Shown: positions 12,681 through 26,500 of the stretch, in pieces
Numbering within the stretch: the first letter of the stretch is position 1
Layout: every line of letters starts with the position of its first letter
Source: Dioscorea cayenensis subsp. rotundata
Taxonomy: Eukaryota > Streptophyta > Magnoliopsida > Dioscoreales > Dioscoreaceae
Direction of reading: 5' to 3'
DNA length: 64,000 nucleotides
NCBI RefSeq assembly: GCF_009730915.1
Contig: NC_052475.1
Location: 26,473,016 to 26,537,015 of the forward strand
Notes under the pieces: generated by a model
Told to the model about the DNA's origin: nothing
The model's database searches: none
What the model saw: the letters and a program-made list of their open reading frames with translations, nothing else
Program-made: the position numbers and the translations under genes

Positions 12681-12904
12681 GTTTTTTTGTCAACCTAAGC
12701 TTACAATGATATCAAAAATTACAAGCACAAACTCTGCATCTGTTCTATTTCAATCAAGAAAGACTTGGCGCAGCAACTTAAGTTAGCATGGCTGCCATTG
12801 CGGGATTTGTGATTTGCTGCCAATATTCAAGTTGTAAACTCGATTCCCCGATAAGATGCTGGAACCAATCAAAATTTAAACAAAATGTGACATGCTTACT
12901 GCAT

Positions 12905-15900
12905 TCATGTCATCTTAGTTTGGATTTGCCGATGAACATGTACAAGGAACTCAACATATGATAGACTGCCTGGACCAGCGGCTTTGTCCTCGACCATATA
13001 TGAAAAGAACAGCATCCCTGCAACCAATTTATCAGAGTAAAAAATTAGCACCTGAGATTTGTGTTTGCAGGTAAGATATGTTTGCAGTTTTTGTCCGACT
13101 GCATGAAATGACTAAAAAAGCAAGATTACAGGATCTATCAGAAAGGGATCTGACTTGTGACAAATAGCACTTAAATTCATTTAATAAAAAAATTGCGAGA
13201 ATAAGGGAAGCATAGCTCCAACAAGAATCTATCCATTTGGCAATTATGAAGACTTGATTCTGCTACCAATTAATGTCTCATGTCTACTCAAGAATGCCTG
13301 ATCTTGTCGTTCTACATCATGGTTGCACTACAGAAAGGGAAAACATCATTTCATCTCCTGATTTTGCCTGATCTGCAAGATTTTCTCTCCTTAGGAAATC
13401 CTCTAACCATGTTGAGCTAAACTGAGTCTCTTTAAAATCCACTGCATTTGTTTGATTGAGGGTTTGCAAAATTGATCAAGACATCCACTTATCAGTTGGG
13501 TATCAATCCAAGTCACAAAGACAAATACAGCAATAGGATCTAATGGCACAAAGTGCCACCTCATTTGCAAGTAGTTGCTGAATAGTCAATAAGCAATGAT
13601 TACAAAATTATAATTAATTTTTTTATGACAAGCTAAAACATTTTATTGTTTCCTTGTAAGCAAAGCAAAGCCTATTTGCGTGTTCACAATATTGAAGGAC
13701 CATGCAAGTAAACATTTTTGTTTGCTCATGGCTATCTATTTATGAACTCACAATATCTGATGAACATGCTGAGGGACTAGAAAATCATTTACTAACCTGA
13801 AGGATCTCCTTTTCTGCATAGTTGAAGGCTGCACAAATTTAAATTTTGTTAATACACAACTTTAAAGTATTGAACCATTAGTTACAAATGAGAGAAATAA
13901 TTAGTTTTACCGAAGATATGAACATCTTTGGCGCCTTATTTCATTAACTAGATCATTGAATTTCTTCGAGCACGGATTGTCATATTGCTGCAGTACCAAC
14001 TGACAATACAAAACAAATTACACCTTTCTACTCAGCCATCAAACAGACACAATTATTCACTTGTAAAAGAACAGTACAAAAGAAAAAGGGTCAATGAAAG
14101 TCAGTCGAATGACGAGTATACATTCAAGCCCATAACCTATAAAACACAACATAAGAACTTGAGAGCTCAGAGTTTTGTACAACTTACAATGACTAACGGT
14201 TTCAGATCTAAAAATCCTCAATTCTGCCCAAAATATTTGAAGCTATATAGTTTATAAGACTAAAAAGCCTGTTGGTGCCCCCTAATCCTGTGAAAATCCT
14301 CAATTCTGCCCAAAATATTGAAGCTATATAGTTTATAAGACTAAAAAGCCTGTGGGTGGTTTTTGAAGGTAAAGAACTGTACCTGAGTTGGTATTGCATC
14401 AGCAGTTGAAACTCCAAATAATTGTTGGAGTATGTCTGGGTTCACTGTGCTTCCTACATATATAAAACCATCCTCACCATTTTCTAAGAGATAAATCCCA
14501 TCATCATTTACATGCTCACAAGAAAGAGGAATAGTAGCGAGAACAAGGGACTTCTTATCTTCATCCTCATCCTCCTGTCCAAATGAACTACAACTCTAAC
14601 ATATGCTTGCAATACAAAACAAAATATAAATTATTCAATTTCAGTGATAAATTCATACCTTTGATATGAGATCATGAATTGCGATCATCCTAGGATATAC
14701 CAAAGGAATAACCAAAGAGATGTTTAGTACCATAGCGCGACAGACCCAATATGACCGGTCATCCAATCGCCCATCATTCCGCAGCCCAATGCTTTTAATC
14801 AGTGCTAGAAAGGAGAAGAGAAAGTTAACAAGTCATCCACATGACTGGAGAAATTTTCTCCAACCTTGAAAAGAAAGATCCATAAACATTATCAAGGAAA
14901 TAAAGTCAAGAATTAAATCAGTGTCAAGACCAACAACAATAACTTGCAGGTGTTTTGAACTAGTGTGATCCCTTTACTCTTCAGAAGAGTATCATGCCTT
15001 GAATAGGAAACCAAGCTCTAGAATATTCTCAGGTGAAACCTAGAATTGTTTAAAATTCAAAAGATACTATGCATAATTGGTCATAATATTAAAGTTACAT
15101 AAAATAATACTCAATTATTTATTATGGTCAACCACATGTTTGCCACGTGACACATGAAGAGACTCAAAGTTTTAGAAGATTGGAACTTACTACTTATTCT
15201 TAATATTCATGTCAACAATTCCAACATTCACATGCAACTGTAATACCAAAAGTATGGTTCAATATTCACAAGGCCTATGCATTTGCAGGCAGTCAAGAGA
15301 CCATGCAGTGCACATGCAGATTATGGCATAACAGGAAATTGCGTCAGCAGAACCAAACCATAGCCAAAGTATCACACCAAATTTTCCTCCAGAAAATATC
15401 ATTCATCATTTGCAACTGAAGACTTTAAGCATATATGTATAACTTGCCAAGTGGAAACGGGTATGAGGCAACTAAAATTAAATCTATTAAAAGTTGGATC
15501 AGTAAAAGGGGTATGTGATAGAAGGCAAATTTTGTTCTTAAAGCAAATATTCTTTCAATAGTTTGCCATTTCGTCAATAGAGTTGCCTTAATCTCCTTAT
15601 GAAACATAATAATTTGCTCAGCTAGGAAGGATTATGCTGAGGATATCAAGCTCCAGAAAAATAGCTTTACATAGACTTAAGCACACTCAATTAGGAAGAA
15701 ATAGATTTTTTATTCAATCTATGACAGGCAGATACTCTGCAATCATTCGTGATGCATAGGCAGGTTTATAACCACATAAACAGACAGATACTTGTATGTA
15801 TAGCTCCATTCATATACATGGAACACATAGAAAACATGACGTGGCTGGATGACTGCCTGCATAGGCAATTCATGCAGCTGCATTTGAAAACAAGAAGCAG

Positions 15901-18276
15901 ATTAACCATAATGAAACTATTTGTCTCCAAAGGAATATTTTGGTTATTTGGCCAAAGAACATTTTATGCCAGGCCCTATTCATATCATATCTTATTACCC
16001 AACCAAAGAGGGCTTTAGAGATTGAAACACTCGAACATTTACATGATGATACACAAACAAAGACTGGTCACTGAGGTGATCCTTTTCCAAGGTGTGCTTT
16101 AACCTTGACATACTTCATTATTCTCTTCCTTCTGATGCATCAATAAATTAACTGATATAGTAAAATTGAAGTGAAACTATATTGCTTCGACACAAATTGA
16201 AGAAACTAACTTAATTCATATTAATGAAAATACTAGTCAAATATCACCAAGCATTTCCATCTCTTGATAAGTATGCTTTAGAAAAACTTCAAATATGGTT
16301 TTCAATGTCAACTGTCACCAATAATTTATAACAGATGCCAGATAGATCATTTTCATTTATGTCTTCTATCAATGTCCTGGACTATGAGGCAAAACCATGC
16401 ACAACCATCACCAATAATCAGCCATATTGATCAAAGCCTATCCATCAATTCAATTGTATCCATGAAAGCACGTATTACACCAATAGGAAAAAAGCAAAAG
16501 AACACTCAACAAAGACAACAACATACGTTACACAGAATTGAGTAACATTATATACAGAAGCATACCAAGAGTATAAAGAGGCAAGAGCTTGAGGCCCTCA
16601 GGAAGAATCAATTGCCCAGATGATGACACAGTTGCACAAAATTTCCGGTAAGAATGAAGAATGTTAATGCAAAGGTTTGTGATTTGCTCCCGGACCTGAG
16701 GAAGAGGGTCGGTGGGGACTCCACCAGCAGCTATGCATGACAAATAACAGATCATCAACTTTTTCAACTTTTAAAAAAAAAAATTCCAGATGAAGCATGT
16801 GACAATCTCTCTCCAAAAAAATAATGGCAAAAAGAAAGAAAGTAACAAGCTAGATGCACTACTAAGTCTTATACTTAAGAAACTAGATATGAAACGTGAA
16901 GGCCAAGACAGTACATACTTCAGAAATTAGACAGACAACTTGTGCTCCTTTATTATGTTCAAAAATAAAATAAGGTAGTAGGGTGCAAATAAAACATAGG
17001 AAAGTACCTTGCTTTAAAAAGCAGGTAAATTGAGTATCCAAATCAGCAGAGCGAAATAGACTGCTGAGCATGCTTGTGCAGGGAAGTGAAAGATTCATGA
17101 CTCGAATTCTTCTTTGCCCATACACAGTAGTGTATAGTGTTGCACACTGGACGTCAAAAAACATGGCAAAAAAAATTTAACGATGGAGCAACTTATACAT
17201 CTAAGCTTGGTTCTGAAAGAAGAAAGATGAACTGATAACAGGGAAAACAACATAACAGAAATTATTAAAATATGAATGTGTAGTACATACCTGAAATCCA
17301 CATTCGGTGCCTTCCTGGAATTTGTCATCATGTTTGAAAGTCACCATAATGGCTTTGTCACAATCAATCTGTATGGAAGAAAAATCCAGGTCAAGTAAGA
17401 TACCATGAATCCAAACCTTCAAGGCTATTCACATAACTATTGTGTTCACCAACTAGAATATGGAGAATTTTTCAAAAATGCTTCAAACAACTTTAAACTA
17501 AAGCATAATGAATAAATAAGCAAAGGTCATTTATCTCAAAATTTAAGGGAAGAAAATAGGATGAGTGACATTTTGAAAAGAAAGAAAAAAGTCATACATC
17601 CTGATCGAGGAACTATTTGCATACTTTTCCAAAAAGCAAACCTCTATGGAAAATTTGATTACTACAAACATACGAATATCCTTAGAAAGCAGCTTTTTTA
17701 CTATCAGAGAGTCTCACAAATCCTCAATCATGTTTTATAAGATAAACCAAGTTGGGTGTATCATTGACACATTTATACATCTTGATTTTAATGGATCTAG
17801 GTAATACCACCAATTGATTTGTTTAGCAAATACAACTTCAAGATTTAGCTAGCTTCTTTCCCACAGGCAATAGAGCAAAATATTTCTCTAGCAATGGAAA
17901 TAACCCTAAGTTCTCTGACATCCATATAACCATCAGTTATGACTCATAGGTGTCATAAAAAAGTTGTAATTTGGAAACCATGTAGCTTCGCCACCATCTA
18001 GTTTAATTCTCCATCTAAGCATAACCCAGAAATACCAAACTCAATGAAACAGAACTATATTCATATTAGTTTGTGCAATAGTTAGAAATAGATTTTAGGT
18101 TTTTTGGTTAGTTTATTATGAAAAAATAGTGAAGTTAGGCTATCATGCATTTTGGATAAATAATCACACTTTCATCATTTTAATTATAGTTGATATAATA
18201 ATTATAGTGCTTGAAAGTCATTTAATGAATTGATACTTTGATCTAGCATTCTTTTTTCCTTTGTGCGTGTGTGTGC

Positions 18277-18319
<43 letters not shown>

Positions 18320-20539
18320 AGAGGGTGCGGCAGCGCTAGATGAAGCACAAAAAGAGGAGAAAGCATCAGGATAAAGAAAAACCAACTTGCGAGCTCGATA
18401 ACTCTGTTGACCACTTAGACACCCATTGAACCAGTTCAAACAGGGCAAAGTTATACATAGGAAAGTTGAAGAGCTAAATCTTGTAGTTCCAACAAATAAA
18501 CAATGAACTTATTTGGGCTTCAGAAGAGCTAGTTGTGCTCAACATAATTCAACAATAGGCCAGTATTCTGAAGTAAGGAATCAACAAATCCCAAAAACCT
18601 AGTTACTTGGACCCTGCAAGCAGCCTTGTACATCTATGTGTTAATCTTGACTGGCAAGTATATACACACAAACACAAGTAATGCTCAGATAGGACTAATT
18701 TTCCGTATAACATAATATAGATCATATCAATCTGATAGCAATTGCAACTCAGCGATTTTGTCAAATGACTTCAGTATTACATTTGTGGGTTCAAAAGTCC
18801 AAGGCAGTATTTAGTATGCCAAATGCTAGTTATTAAAGTGATCTTCATTTCAGGCAGACTGGATCACCTACTGAAAGTATTGACCAATACACAATTATCA
18901 CATTCTCAAAAGTGATTTAAGTTTAAAAGGTTCAATAAGCACAAGTGAAACATAAATGTCAGCCTAATCGCATTTGATCCTATAGCTAAGTTGTGTATAG
19001 CATAATAATTGACAAGAAAAGTCCCACATAATGATATGCTGAAATCATACTTCAGCATGCTAGCAATCCAACCTCATCTCTTGGAAAACATTTTGCTACA
19101 GTCAAAAGCTTATCCATTTATATAATGCATTCAACAAAGAAAATACAAGGCTGGATAAAGCAAATACTTATTTTTTTATATTTGATATATCTCAGTTGTC
19201 AAACAGCAATTGAAATTACTTGGCAAATAGTTGCTTTATCATGCAACAATTAGATGTAGGACAACATGCAACCAACCAATATAAATTTTAAATCTTTGCA
19301 GTAAATTTGAATTTCAAAGGTGGTGAACCAAATAACAAAAAAAAAACACTCACCCCAGGAAGATCAATATCAGTGGGAATGCGCTTACAGAAGTTTCCTG
19401 AATATTCTTGAACTTGAAGTCCCTATAAGAAACAAAAAAACAAATAAAAACATACCCACAAATTACTTCAACTCATTGTCTGAGACAAGATAAAATTGCA
19501 GCAACTTTACCTGGCTGCATCTTACGCGCATAACAGCCTCAGACCCTTGAGGCCTACTGATGTTCCACCTAAGGTCATTGTACAGCTTCGCAGAATCAGA
19601 AAGAGCAGAAAATGGATAGTAATAATACACCTGAAATAGAAAATTAGTAAAAATTATTCACTAATAAACACCTCAATAGACTTCTGCTAACTTATTCCTA
19701 GCATAAGGCGGTGTGCTTGTCCCTTTCTTGCCAATGAAATTATGGAATTTGAATGAATGCAGTGGAAATGCATGAATATCCACTGCATTTACTAACTGGT
19801 ATAACCGATGCACCAAAGACAATTTAGTTGATATACTGGTTCAGCATACAGACATGCACACGAACAAGCACACATCATAGTACAGAAATGCATCTTTCCA
19901 AATACTTGAGTTTGAAGGATCTTATAGCCACTGCAAGCTTGGAGCCTCCAAACCACTTGTCAGTCTTTTAGCACAGGTTTTCTTGGGGGATGTGTCCCTC
20001 TATATAAGTTTAACTTGTAGTCATTGCCATTCATGACCATTTAATTGAAAGCAACAATCACATTGAAAACTCTTTAGCTTCACATTTTCAAGACAGAAGT
20101 GAATGAGAGAAAAACATAATCTATAATAGGGAAGAGGAGTCCAGTGCTATAAATGAATCGGTATAAAACTAAGCAAAAATTATGTCACCGCCTCATTCTT
20201 ATGAGGAATCAAACAACAACAACCAACACAAAAGAACACAATCATTTTTGACAAAATGGATCTGAATAGAGAAATGAAACATAAAGACCCATCTAATGGT
20301 CAAAATATTTAATTGATGATGCCTTTTATAGTATTAGGGCAACCCATAATTTTGAAGAAGGCAATAGATATGGATGAACCCAAAAGTCCCAAAAAGGTAA
20401 AGAATAAGTCATTCAAAATTATGGATATATACTCCACAAAAAGCACTCAAACTAAATGAGAGATGGAATTCAAAGAAGCCCTCATATTAAATTCCTAATT
20501 GATACATAATTAGAATTGTAAACAACAACTCTGGCTTAA

Positions 20540-20578
<39 letters not shown>

Positions 20579-23500
20579 TGAAGTTTGATACAGTGACAAT
20601 CATCCCACTGACTGAAATGAAAATGCATCTTTTAGGACAATCAAGAACACAAACAGCCAAACCTGTCCTCCAGTAGTTTTTGAAACGACAGAAATTGAAG
20701 CAATGTCTACAAAGGACTGGGTAGTGAGAAATACATCCACGCAAACCTGCAAGAAAATTGCATGCACTAAGTTAATCTTCATGCACAATTTGTCATGTTC
20801 TTACATAAAAGTAGTTATTTCAAATATATGAAACTCAAACTTGTGTAAGATTTGGTATCTCACCTGAAACTCGGCAAATTCTATTGCCATTGATTTTAAA
20901 GTCTTATCTGCAGGCTGGAGTAGCTTATGCGCCTCCTGAAATTGAGTCAAGACGTCATTGCATGTTAGATTGACAATTCTGTCTCATTCTCAAAGAAATT
21001 TTACTATCTTAGCAATGAAAAGCATACACTAAGATGAAAGTTAACATGTTCTATGAAAACGATTGATTCTTTAGATAGCCAAAATACAAAAGCCAAAAGA
21101 CATCATGAATACCTTGTCTGCAGAAAAAGCATTAGTTTTTCCTTCAACTTCTCTTGAAGAAAGAGACCCAATTCCAATTGACGGCAACACTGCAAGGGAA
21201 TATGATACGGCCATGACTATCATGGAGAAAAAATTCAATATAAAATTGCATCCAAATATTTCAAATAGCAGAAGTTTGATTTTTTTTTTTTTCCCTCTTC
21301 TTGCTCCACAAACACCTTAAAGCATCAAAACAATTTAAAAATTCAAAGTTGACTCACTCAGGGGGAATAATCCGCAAATATTTCTTACTACTGAAGACCA
21401 GTCATGAACCCTTATTTTTACAATCAAATAAGTTTTTTTGCGACTACCTTAAATATTTCCAAAAGCAAAGGCCAAGATGCATTTTACTGAACGATAATAA
21501 AGTAAACATGAACAAATATACGAAAAGCTGTGTTTATGATGTTTTCAAAAGGCATGTAAATGTAGCCAATTAAACTCACCTGATTGAAACACAAGCAGCT
21601 TTCCACCTGTGGGCTTCATAGCCAAGAAAGCAGCCTAAGACATAACATAAAGCAAAAGAAATGGGTTAGCAATAGAATCATGGCAGTAATATCTTTGTGT
21701 AGCTCTTAAATTATTCAAAAATCTAAATAGCTTCTGATTTCATGAGACATATTTCTAAAAGGAAAATTTCTTGTCAAAACTCTAAGAAGGGAACATAATT
21801 CCAAAACTGTCAGCATCTTATAAAAGAAATAAGAGAAATATTTGTCCAGCAACAAGATATTTTTCTTTAACAAAGAGATAAAAAAAGGCATACTTTGATT
21901 GCTGCCCCAAATGCAGACTCAGCAACTCTATTATTTTCAAACATGGTGGGAATGTTGTCCAGCAACTGTTCCAGATGTTGACGACACTAAATCCTCACAA
22001 AAATCAAAGCAGAATATTGCTCAGCCAGATATACAGCAAACTTGTTGGAAACAATTAAAAGCAGTAATAAAAGTGAAAAATCAAATGGTCAACAAGAAAC
22101 GCAAACCTCAGAAATTGGAACAATAATATCAGTGTGAAGAGGAGTATAAACATCTTGTACATCAGGAACAATAAGCATAAGAGGCTGCAAAAGATGAGTT
22201 ACAGTAAAAACCTAAAAAATAGCAATCCAAAAGCAAATATAACATTTCAGTCATACAAAAGCTTCCAACTCATTTGACTGCTTCCGCATCATACACAATG
22301 GATGCAAACAATTCTAACACACGATTGAATATATAGGATAATTTTGAATGGATAAAAATTATGAATTTTTTAACTTTATTAACAAAAGTCATGATTAATC
22401 ACCACAGGACAATATTCAAGAGAACCACATCATAATTTTCAACTTTTAAGAACCAGATAACATAATAAAATAAATAATGCATACACTGTCATATGAGTCA
22501 AGAAAAGATGCTAAAAGATAACCAAGGAGCAACTTTTTTCCTTACAATTAGTCAATGAGATTAATCTACAACTAAGATTTTGCACCTCCATGATTATGCG
22601 TGAACCATGACTCTTAAAACTTGTTGAAAGCAAAGCGTCCAAAAAGTACCTGCTGCAAATCTCGTTTGAGATTGTAGAAATGGATTGCTGAATCAAAAGT
22701 AGCAATTCCGACCATTGTCCGAGGACCCTCCTGCAAATCATCAATTTACTCAAATAGCTTTTAGTCAATCTGCTTATCGAATTAGTAAAATCCAACATAT
22801 TTAGGATTTGTTCAAATTATTCGATGATTTTAGACAATTACAGTCTTCTATTATAAAATCATGGATCATAAATAAAACATTTGATAAGGCAATCAGTTGA
22901 TACAAAAGTTGAAGGTTAATGGGTAATGGTAAGAGAATCATAGAAGTGGAGATCTTGACTCAGACAAAATCTTCCGCATGCCAGTTGCACTACTAGTTAT
23001 GATATGGTCCACACACAATTTTCTTTCAAAAACCTTACTGTGTATATTCAAGAACCATGCAAAATCAAAAGCATCACAAATCCCATATTCCCTTTGTACT
23101 TGCGCATTTGAAGTTATAATTATAGCAATCTTATCATGATCATAACAAGACAGAATTTTCATTAAAATTATAAATTCCATTTTGTTAGACATAGTGTGAA
23201 TTTTCAACCGAAAATGAATGTATTTTTAAACTTGAGACTTTCACTTATTTGCTGGGCTTCTAAGTTGTAATTTACAAAAAGTAAAAAATAAATAAATAAA
23301 TCAACCAAAAATATAGAAATAAGGCATCCTACCATGTGGAGCCAAATCTCTCTTTTTACAGTGCACTTGGGTGTTACTCTTTGATGATCCAGAGGCATGG
23401 TCAAACTAAAATCTAAGGTACTCGAACATTTAGAGACTACAAAAGGCCCATATGAAAAATCCTAGGCAAAATTTTACCTGTTGTTCATAAAATTACAGCC

Positions 23501-26500
23501 ATAGAATACTTTTGCAATATGAACATTGAAACATCCTACACTACTACAGAACGATCATTATTGAAAAGATTGGCTGACCAAAGAGATCATTTTAGATTCA
23601 GGCAAACAATTTGCAGCAAATGTAATTTTCCTTCTGTGATTAAGTATATTTTATTTATAATGCTGATGATTTTTTATTTCCAGTAGTAACAAATGATATT
23701 ACAAAGAAAAGAATCTAACAGAAAGGTTGGGACACTTACTGGAAGGTCAACAATGGCCTGGTTGATTGCTGTGCAAGCTGCTGCAGTTGCACCAGTTTGT
23801 ACAGCATTCAACGAAACATCAACAAGGAAGAAGAATACAGCAGGCATTGGATCACGAACCTGAATGTCAAACAAGTGATGCACTAAATAATTATCCACAA
23901 ACACACAAATTAAAAACCTGATTATTGCACTCAACAGCAGATGAGTTTTCAATACTCTATTTTTAAAGTAGATGACAAAATATATAACCAAGTTTCAAAT
24001 GCCCATCAGTACTAGTAAGTCATGATTATACACAAAAATACATTTTGAAGAGCGTCCAGTTAGAAGAAAAACTAATAATCATCCAGAAATGCACCAAGGG
24101 GTTTTACCAAGTATGAATGTTGCAGGCATTTTACTTTCAGCTAATGACTCAATCTGAATAAAAATAACAGTAACCAAATTAACTATGACCAGATAAAACA
24201 TAAAAGTACCAGAGCATGCAAATAAAAAAACACAGTTCTCAGAAAAAGATAACACAGACAAAGCAGAACATGACAGAATAGAGAACTTGTGATTATTTAT
24301 GAAGAATAAGATATTTGCCGACCATAAATTCCTTTGTAGCAACAAATTCAACAGTCCCTCTGCAGAGTTCAGGTCTTTCATCAGCATCACGACGCCTGCC
24401 ATCTGGCCCTAAATTACAGTAGTAATCCCGAGGAGTCTCATCCGTGAACCCTGGATAGCCAATCCCCGTTAATTAAAAAACAAAAACAGTGAATGCAACT
24501 AAAAACAAGAATCCCAACCAACAGAAAGGTGCATCTCACTTGGGCCAGACTGCCAGCTATTTTTTAAAATAAAACAAGAATCACAATCAACAAAGAGACT
24601 ATAAACTTTCCTTGTAGCACCTATAATCCACATAGTATTGTGGCACCAAAAAATACATCAAATTAGATAGATTTCAAGAAATATATAACATGGCAGAATT
24701 CTGCAAGTCACCCATTCATCAAACATTTCATTTAAAAAAGACCTGGGATATTACAGCGTTCAATACTCTAAGTCCCAGATAAAACAAATTTAAGCCATTC
24801 ATGCCTATAATGGCATGAAATTGTATGAGGTCATCTGGACAGGGATCTGTTCAGTACAATCATTGTATGCATCACAAAAATCAGTGATCTATGACTAAAG
24901 ACTATGGCTCCAAGTTACCAAGGAGACAATGGCCAGAATCATTCATGATTCATTGCTGCCTCAGCTTTGAGAGTCTAAACATTTCACCATCAACATGTAA
25001 AGAACCTTCAAAGATCTTGTGTTCAAAGAGTTCAAATTCAACCTTTTTAAAATCAGAAGGTAAAATCTAAAGAATTAAAAGTGTCAATGCATAGAGGCAA
25101 AAACAACATACGTGATTTACTGTTCAATTTTTTGGAGACTGGTGCAGACAAGTGAAGTTTAAACCTTCAGATTTCAACAAGAATTATACTTCCACACTGA
25201 TTGGAGCTAGGATGGATTTAGTGTACAGGTCATAAATTTAGACGTCATTTTAAATGCAGAGAACAAACAATTACAATTCACAAAATCAGCTATAGTTTAA
25301 AAAGGATAATGAGTCTAATGCAATGCGAACAGAAAGCTAGTTCCAACTCTTTTCTATATCAGTAATCGTGACAAACAAGAAAAATTAACAAATTTCAATT
25401 CAATGGCTGAATGTAATAGGATCGAATCGATCGCCATTAGTATAGATAATGCTCATCACCACCACAACAAAATTAATTTCATGTTCCCAATGTTAAGGGC
25501 GAATTAAGTTAAAAAATAGCACAAAGCAAAGAAATGCAATGCACATATACAGTACAAGGAAACCATTAAAAGGACAAAAATGAGGCATAAAACATATGTT
25601 GAACATGTTCAGAAGCATGATACTAAAGCATGCCACATTTATTACTTACCGCATAAGTTACAAATGAAACGTCTTCCCTGCTCAACAAATTTCATGAAAG
25701 GGTTTATGTATGCTTTGCAACGAGAGCATCTTAAAGGTCCACTTTCTCCAAAATCCACGACCTATGCAAAATATGGAAGAGCTACTTGAAATAACAACGA
25801 TTAGGAAAATAAACATCATCACAAACAGTGAGGGAAAAAACTTACTGACAACTTAAAATGATAAAGCCAAAGTGAGTTTGGTCAGTGCAGACCAATATTT
25901 AAAATGCATCACTGAGGTCTATTTCAGGGTGCTACCTCACACGATGTAATTTAAACCTAGTACACCTATTGCATTTTGCCTCTAATAACTAAAGGTAGGG
26001 AATCAGATAAAACCAAGATCAAACAGTATTAATCATATACCATGGAGCATAGAATGGACTTATGTGACTCACACAATGCACACAATGTAGTACACCATGT
26101 GGAAAGCCACACAAAGAGGAACATAGAAGATGAAAAAATTTTGATAAAATGTGGAGATTTCCGCTCAAATTTCTGGGTAGTCAGTGTAGAAAATTAAATA
26201 AATAAATAAAAATTAATGTAGGGGGTGATGAGAAACAACCACATACATGATGCTAGTGTTGAAGTAAATTCAACTTTGAAAGTCAGAAATGACAGAAAAA
26301 ATGCTACAAGATAACATGGAGGACTACTAAGTCTAAGGCTATGCATAGGATACAAGTGATGTACAAGTAAAACAAAATAGCATGACTATAAGAAAAAAAC
26401 ATTTTGTTGTGGTGTGATTAATACTGTGGTTCTATAGACAGCATGATCTTATTATAATTACTTATTCATTGTAAGGGTGCAGTTGATGAGCCACAAAACA

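Noticed and set aside
18218-18448. His/Thr-repeat frames
   Set aside because: They come from the GT microsatellite in a SEC24 intron.
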